A DNA stretch of 9,353 nucleotides, taken from Bacteroidales bacterium Bact_23. Lineage in GTDB: Bacteria > Bacteroidota > Bacteroidia > Bacteroidales > Lentimicrobiaceae. The DNA is taken from assembly GCA_001603685.1 (NCBI GenBank), contig LUZO01000229.1:1-9353 (forward strand), written 5' to 3'. The stretch's first letter is position 1. Every line of letters begins with the position of its first letter. The position numbers and the translations under genes were made by a program. Positions 1-4,476 of the stretch are shown here, piece after piece. The notes beneath the pieces were generated by a model, which saw nothing but the letters and a program-made list of their open reading frames with translations, was not told the origin of the DNA and did no database searches.

Positions 1-23
1 GTTGTCTCTTTTTCCGTGCTCAT
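1..23 (-). CDS. 5' end of an unidentified gene, cut by the window edge
   Basis: An ATG on the minus strand at 23-21 opens a frame reading M-S-T-E-K-E-T before the window ends. Seven codons do not allow identification. The case for a real start is context: a TAAATTTG -7 box lies about 60 bases upstream (93-86), and an 8-bp inverted repeat fills the leader between them. It would be transcribed in the same direction as the abi-type gene upstream, separated from it by about 190 bases, and probably from its own promoter. It could still be a chance ATG. Confidence 0.35.
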
Positions 24-30
24 ATTTAAT

Positions 31-63
31 CTTTGTTCTTAACCCTTTACCGGTCGAACAAAG
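31..63 (-). promoter_or_regulatory. 8-bp perfect inverted repeat in the leader of the edge gene
   Basis: CTTTGTTC (31-38) and GAACAAAG (56-63) are exact reverse complements separated by 17 bases. An inner ACC/GGT pairing (42-44 with 52-54) could extend the fold. It ends 7 bases before the minus-strand ATG at 23 and lies downstream of the candidate promoter at 86-93. It would therefore be transcribed as a leader hairpin next to the ribosome-binding region, or could act as a dimeric operator. No U-run follows, so it is not an ordinary terminator. Confidence 0.45.
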
Positions 64-85
64 GATTTCCTCTTTTACTCTTATG

Positions 86-93
86 CAAATTTA
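86..93 (-). promoter_or_regulatory. candidate Bacteroidota -7 box (TAAATTTG)
   Basis: Minus-strand TAAATTTG fits TAnnTTTG, the -7 element of the Bacteroidota primary sigma factor. A TTTG at 124-121 could be the upstream element, but the 27-base spacing is longer than the usual ~20. It would start a transcript near 79, with a ~55-base leader before the ATG at 23. The identical octamer precedes the serine hydrolase gene at 2617-2610. Confidence 0.4.
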
Positions 94-193
94 AGAAAAT
101 AAAATTGGGGAATAAAAATGCAAATTATTTCAGGCTATGCAGCTTGCTTTTTAGTGCAAGTCCATAAACTGGATGGTGTTTAAGCAGTGAATA

Positions 194-206
194 TTGTAGC
201 ATATAG
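194..206 (+). repeat. left arm of a 13-bp inverted repeat flanking the abi-type gene
   Basis: TTGTAGCATATAG here is exactly reverse-complementary to 1041-1053. Just outside, two more bases match after one mismatch (191-192 with 1055-1056), and GCAGTGAA (184-191) resembles the reverse complement of TTTACTGC (1061-1068) at 7 of 8 positions. The arm ends 6 bases from the stop codon of the abi-type gene. No target-site duplication is visible outside it. Confidence 0.55.
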
Positions 207-212
207 TTATCA

Positions 213-872
213 TCATTTTTCAATTGTATGCTGATATTTTGAGATGGTTTCATCAACTTGATTCAACTCTGAAACCCAATCTACCAATTCGCTATTCAAC
301 CACTCAATACCCTCTATAATTTCCTTTTTGTAAATATCCAGTACGGTTAGGTTCCATGAAATTGCTTCATGGTGAAAAATGCGATTTCTAAGCCCCCGGA
401 TTCCGTTGAACTTGGTACTCATCGTTTTCCGTTTGCGTATTCTTTTGGGGCAATTGGGGAACGCCAGACGTAGATTCTTCCACAAGGTCATTTCAAATTT
501 CGTATCGAACAGCGAAGTCCAAAACCCAAAGGATAGCTCCGCAATAATGTGTCCTGGGGTTATCTCTTTCTTCTCTGAAAGTATGTTCGTTCTGGCTTGC
601 GATATCCTGTCTATCTGGAATCTGCCGGCTATCCTTACAAAATCCCTGTTGTCGTACCATGCCCTATCGTTAAACTTCCTGGTGAGCTGGAAGTCCATAG
701 AGTTCCTCAGGCCCACTTCCAATATCGCCAGCAAAGGGTAAAACGACTCCGATATAAGGATGTTGCTTTTATAGTGGGTCAGGGCTTTCGACAGGTCGTT
801 CCCGTGATAATTAAGGTAGGGTTCTAACCTCTCTTTGGAAATAATTCGCTCAACTATGGTGTTACTATGCAT
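213..872 (-). CDS. Abi-family (Abi_2-like) HEPN protein, putative abortive-infection RNase
   Basis: A 219-residue soluble protein with no signal peptide or membrane segment, so cytoplasmic. Two conserved blocks of the Abi_2/AbiD-AbiF-type family are visible: an E-L-S-F-G-F-W-T-S-L-F stretch (about 112-122) and R-N-R-I-F-H-H-E (162-169). The latter holds the HEPN signature R-N-x3-H (R162, N163, H167), the catalytic motif of HEPN ribonucleases. Known relatives arrest phage-infected cells, and RNA cleavage is the family-level expectation; neither activity nor target is shown here. The start at 872 is the only reasonable one, since the next Met is residue 59. The gene stands alone, is more AT-rich than the window's core genes, is bracketed by a 13-bp inverted repeat, and has a candidate antisense small RNA over its leader. 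These points suggest acquisition as an accessory defence gene. Confidence 0.88.
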   Translation of the reverse strand: MHSNTIVERIISKERLEPYLNYHGNDLSKALTHYKSNILISESFYPLLAILEVGLRNSMDFQLTRKFNDRAWYDNRDFVRIAGRFQIDRISQARTNILSEKKEITPGHIIAELSFGFWTSLFDTKFEMTLWKNLRLAFPNCPKRIRKRKTMSTKFNGIRGLRNRIFHHEAISWNLTVLDIYKKEIIEGIEWLNSELVDWVSELNQVDETISKYQHTIEK

Positions 873-880
873 AATTTTAT

Positions 881-888
881 TATCTTTG
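881..888 (+). promoter_or_regulatory. -7 box TATCTTTG for a divergent short transcript
   Basis: TATCTTTG is an exact match to TAnnTTTG and is followed by the frequently seen CA. It lies 9 bases from the start codon of the minus-strand abi-type gene and points away from it. The only thing downstream within reach is the intrinsic terminator at 898-949. No clear TTG upstream element is seen about 20 bases before it, inside the abi coding start. Confidence 0.5.
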
Positions 889-894
889 CATTGT

Positions 895-949
895 AGTCCC
901 GGTGATTCCTCTCCCAGTTTCTTTTGCTGGTGATGAAGCCGGGTTTTTT
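895..949 (+). ncRNA. candidate ~55-nt small RNA antisense to the abi leader
   Basis: A transcript from the TATCTTTG box would begin near 895 and end in the T-run at 944-949. The outer stem CCCGG/CCGGG (898-902 with 939-943) encloses a smaller CCAG/CTGG hairpin (914-917 with 927-930), and GGTGAT occurs twice (901-906, 929-934). No start codon with a usable frame is present, so it would be non-coding. If abi is transcribed from the box at 969-962, this RNA is complementary to its leader. It matches no RNA family I can name. An alternative is that the hairpin is only a terminator. Confidence 0.42.
898..949 (+). terminator. rho-independent terminator (plus strand)
   Basis: CCCGG (898-902) pairs with CCGGG (939-943), extendable by one T-G wobble, and is directly followed by six T residues (944-949). 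The 36-base loop holds a secondary CCAG/CTGG hairpin. On the minus strand the hairpin is followed by ACTACAATGC, so it terminates only plus-strand transcription. Confidence 0.6.
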
Positions 950-961
950 GTTTTCATCAGT

Positions 962-969
962 CAAAAATA
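962..969 (-). promoter_or_regulatory. candidate -7 box for the abi-type gene (TATTTTTG)
   Basis: Minus-strand TATTTTTG fits TAnnTTTG. It would start transcription near 955, giving a leader of about 80 bases to the ATG at 872. No matching upstream TTG element is visible. It is the only box of this type on the minus strand found between the abi-type start and 1000. Confidence 0.3.
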
Positions 970-1040
970 CACTTTCCCTCTCATAACTCCCACATTTCTA
1001 TCTTTGGATTTCTAAATAGTTTATTAGGTTTAACCTATTG

Positions 1041-1053
1041 CTATATGCTACAA
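1041..1053 (-). repeat. right arm of the 13-bp inverted repeat flanking the abi-type gene
   Basis: CTATATGCTACAA on the plus strand is the exact reverse complement of 194-206. It lies 168 bases upstream of the abi-type start codon, so the pair encloses the gene, its presumed promoter and the small-RNA candidate. Outward, CATCC is followed by TTTACTGC (1061-1068), which resembles the sequence outside the left arm. Confidence 0.55.
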
Positions 1054-1060
1054 CATCCTT

Positions 1061-1079
1061 TTTACTGCAACTCAGTAAA
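1061..1079. repeat. 7-bp hairpin TTTACTG/CAGTAAA
   Basis: TTTACTG (1061-1067) and CAGTAAA (1073-1079) are exact reverse complements around a 5-base loop (CAACT). Neither strand has a T-run after the stem, so it is not a standard terminator. It adjoins the right inverted-repeat arm and may belong to the same boundary structure. Confidence 0.4.
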
Positions 1080-1235
1080 CTGCATTGTATTTAAACCCTG
1101 ATTACCAACAGCCGGTATTCTTGCCTTTCGCATTAATATTCAATTTCCAAAGGCAATTCTTTCGCAGAATCTATCAGTATTTTCACATCATTCAATCCTA
1201 CTCCTGTTCCATTACACCTGCAGCCGGCTTATCAT

Positions 1236-2585
1236 TTACGGCACCGCCGCCAGCACATCCTCCAGCAAAGCATTGAAATCCATGGGATTTCCTTTTGGCG
1301 AATAGCTTAATACCACAACTGCCAGTTCCTTTTCAGGGATGATAAAGATGCGCTGCCCGTCGTGGCCTTTGCAGAGATACATATCAGCCGGGGCGGCAGG
1401 CAGTGCCTTGTCTCCGTTCAGCCAGAAGCCGGAACCATACACTCCGTTGCTGCCGGCAGTTGCCGAGGTGGTGTAATCCACCCACCCTTCGGGCAGGATG
1501 CGCTCACCATTGAAAACACCGTCGTTCAGATAGAGCAGTGCAAACCTGGCATAATCCCGCGCCGTTACATAAAGGTATGAAGAGCCTGTAAGCGTACCCG
1601 CCTCATCCGGTTCAAACACCGCATTTTGTATGCCTATCCGGCTGAAAAGCCGCTCATGAGGATATTTGTAGTATGCATTGTCGTTGCTTAAGGCACGGCG
1701 CATCAGTGCGCTTACAATGTTGGTGGTTCCCGAAGAGTAATACCATTTCTCACCCGGAGGATTCGCCAGCGGTTTGTTGGCGGCATATTCCGCGAAATCG
1801 GCTTCGCAATGCAGCATCACCGTAACATCCGAGCGGTTGCCGTAGTCCTCGTTCCAGCCGAGCCCGCTCTGCATCCGGAGCAGGTCGTTGATGGTAATGT
1901 TCCTCCGGTCGTCATTCTGCCATGTGGGCCATCTGCAGGGCAGGTCAATGTCGATCAGGTCATCCTTTACCATCACACCGGCCAGCGCCGAGGTAAAGCT
2001 TTTGGCCATCGACCACGACAGGAGCTTCGTATGGCTGTCAATCCCCTGATTGTAACCTTCGGCAACCGGGAATCCCCTGTGAAGCACCACAAAGGCAAAG
2101 GCATGGCCGCCGTATCCGTCCTTCTCAATCAGTTTCTCCCTAACGGCATTAAGCCGGGCAACATCAGCTCCGGTGGCGGTATCCGGAATCAGATTTCCCA
2201 TGGGCCAGGCAACCGTATCCGGATCATATACAGGGAGGTGCATCTCAGGAAAAGCAACGGCTTTCAGTTCGGAGTAATCCTTATCCTGAAGCAGGGTGCA
2301 TCCGAAACCCGGGCGATAAACGGCCACCGATTTGCCCCACAAAAAACGGCTGGTTACCGTCTGCTTCTCAAAATCCACCGTATTCTTGGTAAAACTGATA
2401 AAGGAGAAGTTCAGGTCAAGGGTTTCCACATCCTGTTGAGCACGCCCTGAAACAAACACTGCTGAAGCCAGGTTTTTGGCGGCATAGCCGGTGATAATCG
2501 GCATAAGCGAATTCAGATAAACGACTGCCCAGGCAAGTCCGGCAACCAGAATGGCTACTATACCGTATTTTAATTTTCTCTTCAT
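1236..2585 (-). CDS. membrane-anchored class C beta-lactamase-fold serine hydrolase
   Basis: A 449-residue member of the beta-lactamase/transpeptidase-like family (Pfam Beta-lactamase, PF00144). An N-terminal hydrophobic segment (about 7-27) after a K/R-rich start suggests an anchor, with the catalytic domain in the periplasm. The catalytic set is complete: S-M-A-K (192-195, nucleophile S192, base K195), Y283 in Y-S-S-G-T-T-N, and H408-D409-G410 in place of the KTG box. Relatives include DD-peptidases, esterases, amidases and class C beta-lactamases; the HDG box and anchor fit an uncharacterised esterase/peptidase-like hydrolase better than a true AmpC. Residues ~30-150 precede the conserved domain and are unassigned. 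It is transcribed alone, divergently from smpB, with TAAATTTG at 2617-2610 as likely promoter. Confidence 0.95.
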   Translation of the reverse strand: MKRKLKYGIVAILVAGLAWAVVYLNSLMPIITGYAAKNLASAVFVSGRAQQDVETLDLNFSFISFTKNTVDFEKQTVTSRFLWGKSVAVYRPGFGCTLLQDKDYSELKAVAFPEMHLPVYDPDTVAWPMGNLIPDTATGADVARLNAVREKLIEKDGYGGHAFAFVVLHRGFPVAEGYNQGIDSHTKLLSWSMAKSFTSALAGVMVKDDLIDIDLPCRWPTWQNDDRRNITINDLLRMQSGLGWNEDYGNRSDVTVMLHCEADFAEYAANKPLANPPGEKWYYSSGTTNIVSALMRRALSNDNAYYKYPHERLFSRIGIQNAVFEPDEAGTLTGSSYLYVTARDYARFALLYLNDGVFNGERILPEGWVDYTTSATAGSNGVYGSGFWLNGDKALPAAPADMYLCKGHDGQRIFIIPEKELAVVVLSYSPKGNPMDFNALLEDVLAAVP

Positions 2586-2609
2586 AAGGTTTGTTTTTGG
2601 GTTCTAAGG

Positions 2610-2617
2610 CAAATTTA
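2610..2617 (-). promoter_or_regulatory. candidate -7 box of the serine hydrolase gene (TAAATTTG)
   Basis: Minus-strand TAAATTTG matches TAnnTTTG and lies 25 bases upstream of the ATG at 2585, giving a leader of about 18 bases. The same octamer is found before the left-edge gene. CAACAA at 2629-2634 gives TTG on the minus strand, but only about 14 bases away, closer than usual. Confidence 0.45.
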
Positions 2618-2696
2618 ACAAAATCATTCAACAATTTTTCAGTTAAAAAGGCTGATTAACCGATAAAAAAAATCATCCATTACCAAATCGTCTGTC

Positions 2697-2723
2697 AGTG
2701 ATTCTGCAAATCGCAAAATCACT
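2697..2723. promoter_or_regulatory. 11-bp imperfect dyad abutting the smpB -7 box
   Basis: AGTGATTCTGC (2697-2707) and GCAAAATCACT (2713-2723) are reverse complements at 10 of 11 positions around a 5-base centre. The dyad fills the region where the polymerase spacer and upstream element would be, and its last base is the first base of the -7 box. That position fits an operator. It is not a terminator, since no T-run follows on either strand. Confidence 0.5.
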
Positions 2724-2730
2724 ACCTTTG
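2723..2730 (+). promoter_or_regulatory. -7 box of smpB (TACCTTTG)
   Basis: TACCTTTG matches TAnnTTTG. Transcription would start near 2737, a ~15-base leader before the ATG at 2752. The box lies inside the longer frame that opens with GTG at 2698, which argues for the ATG start. Confidence 0.55.
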
Positions 2731-2751
2731 TATCTCGTTACCACACGAAAC

Positions 2752-3198
2752 ATGGCAGGCATTCAGATAAAAAATAAAAAGGCTGGTTTTCAATACTTTC
2801 TAACTGAGGAGTTTACAGCCGGCATTGTGCTTACCGGAACCGAGATTAAGTCGGTGCGCGAAGGCAAGGCCAACCTTACCGACGCCTACTGTGCATTTGA
2901 GAATGGCGAGCTGTTCGTAAAAAACATGCACATCAGCGAATACACTTACGGAACTTATCTGAACCACGAGCCGAAGCGCAACCGCAAATTATTGCTTACC
3001 CGTAGGGAACTTAGAAAAATCCAGAATAAGATCACTGAAAAAGGACTGACCATCATCCCCATACTACTCTATATCAACGAAAAAGGACTGGCAAAACTCA
3101 CCATTGCAATAGCTAAAGGGAAAAAACTGTACGATAAGCGCGAAACCCTGAAAACCAAGGAAACAAAACGGGAAATTGAGAGAAACAGAGATTATTAA
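2752..3198 (+). CDS. smpB: SsrA-binding protein SmpB (trans-translation)
   Basis: SmpB binds tmRNA and brings it to stalled ribosomes, where the nascent chain is tagged for proteolysis. The 148-residue product has the normal family length and is recognisable throughout: the N-terminal N-K-K-A-x-F-Q-Y-F segment (8-16), the G-T-E-I-K-S-V-R-E-G-K-A-N block (29-41) of the OB-like fold that contacts tmRNA, and A-K-G-K-K-L-Y-D-K-R (121-130) leading into the basic C-terminal tail (131-148), which in the family folds in the empty decoding centre and mRNA channel. The frame stays open up to a GTG at 2698, but that extension is not family-like and contains the promoter, so the ATG at 2752 is used. No ssrA gene is in the window. 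Expression is probably single-gene, with a large dyad over the promoter. Confidence 0.98.
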   Translation: MAGIQIKNKKAGFQYFLTEEFTAGIVLTGTEIKSVREGKANLTDAYCAFENGELFVKNMHISEYTYGTYLNHEPKRNRKLLLTRRELRKIQNKITEKGLTIIPILLYINEKGLAKLTIAIAKGKKLYDKRETLKTKETKREIERNRDY

Positions 3199-3231
3199 AC
3201 CTTCTGTAAATCAATATCCTCTTTGAAAATT

Positions 3232-3254
3232 TGCATCACCGGATATCAGATGCA
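3232..3254. repeat. 6-bp hairpin downstream of smpB
   Basis: TGCATC (3232-3237) pairs with GATGCA (3249-3254) around an 11-base loop, extendable by one T-G wobble. It lies 34 bases after the smpB stop. There is no T-run, so a terminator role is doubtful; it may instead stabilise the mRNA 3' end or be chance. Confidence 0.3.
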
Positions 3255-3325
3255 GTCAACTATGCTGAATGACTAAGGAATTAGAAAAATATTACTTTCA
3301 TATCCCTGTTCAATAACCGAAAATC

Positions 3326-3739
3326 ATGAGCAAGATGGTGTACAGCATTCTTTTAATTATTGGGTTTATCCTGGTTCTGGCAGCCGGAATTCTTTTTAAA
3401 AGATCCCTGAATTTTCTCGAAAACGGCGAGCGAACCACAGGCATTGTTACCGAACTGATTTCCGTTTATGACGATGACGGAGTGACCTATAAGCCGGTTT
3501 TTAAGTTTAAAACATCAAAAAACCAGGAAATTACCTATACGCATTCAGTATCCAGCAGCCCGCCCGAATGGCGCGTCGGGGAAACCGTCGGACTTATCTA
3601 CGATCCCGACAAACCTGAGGATGCAAAAATCCTCACCTACTTCGGCATGTTTGTCTGGCCGGTAATCATATTGTCGTTTGCAGCGCCACTTTTGGTTATT
3701 GCCGGAGGTTACTTTCTCACACAACCTTTATTAAGGTAA
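3326..3739 (+). CDS. DUF3592 membrane protein
   Basis: The 137-residue product has the DUF3592 (PF12158) layout: transmembrane helix at about 5-25, an extracytoplasmic domain of about 75 residues, and a second helix at about 106-131. The domain shows the family pattern: G-x-R-T-T-G-I-V-T-E (34-43), Y-K-P-V-F-K-F (55-61), and V-G-L-I-Y-D-P-D-K-P-E-D-A-K-I (88-102). The function of the family is unknown and nothing in this copy settles it. No clear promoter box was found in the 127 bases after smpB (only a poor match, TTACTTTC, near 3292), so it may be co-transcribed with smpB or use an atypical promoter. A terminator-like hairpin follows. Confidence 0.88.
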   Translation: MSKMVYSILLIIGFILVLAAGILFKRSLNFLENGERTTGIVTELISVYDDDGVTYKPVFKFKTSKNQEITYTHSVSSSPPEWRVGETVGLIYDPDKPEDAKILTYFGMFVWPVIILSFAAPLLVIAGGYFLTQPLLR

Positions 3740-3741
3740 TA

Positions 3742-3766
3742 ACAAAAGCCTGAGTTTTGTGTTTTT
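3742..3766 (+). terminator. weak intrinsic terminator after the DUF3592 gene
   Basis: ACAAAA (3742-3747) pairs with TTTTGT (3755-3760) over a 7-base loop, followed by G and five T residues (3762-3766) in a T-rich stretch. It begins three bases after the stop codon. The stem has only one G-C pair, so termination may be inefficient. Confidence 0.4.
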
Positions 3767-3823
3767 ATTTTATTCACACTTTTCGGCATAATTGTTGAAT
3801 CGTCCGGGACAGGCAGTTCAACC

Positions 3824-3855
3824 TTGCCGGATAACAATCCCTGATTGTGTGGCAA
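3824..3855. promoter_or_regulatory. composite inverted repeat upstream of the thioredoxin-like gene
   Basis: An inner perfect dyad ACAATC-CCT-GATTGT (3834-3848) is enclosed by a second pair, TTGCC (3824-3828) with GGCAA (3851-3855), 11 base pairs in all with an asymmetric internal bulge. It ends 56 bases before the ATG at 3912 and upstream of the only promoter-like box there. This would make it an operator or upstream structure rather than a leader element. No T-run follows. Confidence 0.4.
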
Positions 3856-3882
3856 ATCTCATGTTAGCTGTGAGAGTAGCCC

Positions 3883-3890
3883 TGTTTTTG
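3883..3890 (+). promoter_or_regulatory. weak -7 box candidate (TGTTTTTG) for the thioredoxin/oxidoreductase pair
   Basis: TGTTTTTG differs from TAnnTTTG only at the second base. It would give a leader of about 15 bases before the ATG at 3912. No better box was found between 3740 and 3911. Confidence 0.25.
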
Positions 3891-3911
3891 CTAAATAAAC
3901 CTTAAAGTACT

Positions 3912-4472
3912 ATGACCAAGCGTGTTTTATCCTGTGTGCTGACAGCAGCGATCTTTTCCCTGTTCACTACCCTGCCGGCGGTTGCCCAGACAAAGGCCGC
4001 GGCCTCAAAAAAAGGCGAATCCATCAAATGGATGAGTTTTGAAGAAGCCGTTGCGCTCAACAAAAAGAAGCCCCGCATGATTTTCATCGATATCTACACC
4101 GATTGGTGCGGCTGGTGTAAAAAGATGGATTCCGAAACCTTTGCCGATCCGGCAGTTGTTTCGTACATCAATAAAAAATATTATGCGGTGAAATTCAATG
4201 CCGAACAGGCTGATCCCGTGCATTTTAAAGACCAGGAATTCGTGAACCCCAATCCCGGCAAATCGCGTTCAACGCACCAGTTGGCTATGGCTCTGCTGAA
4301 AAACGAGCGGCTCTACCCCTCTTATGTCATTCTCGACAAGGCCAGCGACTGGACCTATAAGCTGAAAGGCTATATGGCTGCCGATGCCCTGATGCCCATC
4401 CTGAAATTCTACGGCGATGAGCATTACAAGAAGATGAGCTGGGGCGAGTATTCACAATCACAGATCAAATAG
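3912..4472 (+). CDS. exported thioredoxin-fold protein (thioredoxin_7/DUF255-like)
   Basis: The 186-residue product begins with a Sec signal peptide (basic n-region, hydrophobic core about 5-20, likely cleavage after A-V-A at 25 or Q26), so it acts in the periplasm. The thioredoxin fold follows: a beta strand M-I-F-I-D-I-Y-T-D (56-64), the active site W65-C66-G67-W68-C69-K70-K71, and the cis-proline segment L-Y-P-S-Y-V-I-L-D (P136). The pair C66/C69 can carry out dithiol-disulfide exchange; C-G-W-C followed by K-K-M is typical of the thioredoxin_7 group. The substrate is unknown; disulfide reduction or isomerisation in exported proteins is the reasonable guess. Only four bases separate its stop from the next ATG, so the two genes are surely co-transcribed. 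Confidence 0.93.
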   Translation: MTKRVLSCVLTAAIFSLFTTLPAVAQTKAAASKKGESIKWMSFEEAVALNKKKPRMIFIDIYTDWCGWCKKMDSETFADPAVVSYINKKYYAVKFNAEQADPVHFKDQEFVNPNPGKSRSTHQLAMALLKNERLYPSYVILDKASDWTYKLKGYMAADALMPILKFYGDEHYKKMSWGEYSQSQIK

Positions 4473-4476
4473 AATC

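Larger units (their letters stand above)
951..1235. other. intergenic stretch, no gene supported
   Basis: Between the terminator and the end of the serine hydrolase gene there is no convincing coding region. It holds a candidate minus-strand -7 box (962-969), a short dyad TAGGTT-T-AACCTA (1025-1037), the right inverted-repeat arm (1041-1053), a 7-bp hairpin (1061-1079), and a 31-codon protein-like minus-strand frame without a canonical start (1228-1133). Confidence 0.6.

Noticed and set aside
143..160. CTTGC/GCAAG hairpin as terminator of the abi-type gene
   Set aside because: Only 5 bp with an 8-base loop, and the minus-strand continuation CTGCATAGCC has no T-run.
118..183. 21-codon plus-strand frame (M-Q-I-I-S-G-Y...)
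   Set aside because: No promoter box, no terminator and no known small-protein pattern; length is within chance for this stretch.
379..827. Plus-strand frames opposite the abi-type gene
   Set aside because: Two overlapping frames with no recognisable protein features; the minus strand has the conserved FGFW and R-N-x3-H motifs.
213..1056. Integron cassette with attC sites around the abi-type gene
   Set aside because: The flanking repeats are inverted, not direct, and the paired R'/R'' core sites of attC are not found.
1809..2450. Long plus-strand frame opposite the serine hydrolase
   Set aside because: It is antisense to a gene with a complete catalytic set, and its translation shows no recognisable domain, only the Pro/Gly/Arg-rich pattern of a complementary frame.
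1236..2585. Beta-lactam resistance gene (ampC)
   Set aside because: The Ser/Lys and Tyr residues are present, but HDG replaces KTG, there is a transmembrane anchor and a ~150-residue N-terminal region. It fits the wide serine hydrolase family, not AmpC.
2698..2751. GTG-initiated N-terminal extension of smpB by 18 codons
   Set aside because: It is not family-like in sequence, and the promoter box TACCTTTG and its dyad lie inside it. The ATG at 2752 gives the normal length.
3283..3302. Promoter box TTACTTTC before the DUF3592 gene
   Set aside because: It differs from TAnnTTTG at two conserved positions, so it was not listed as a feature.
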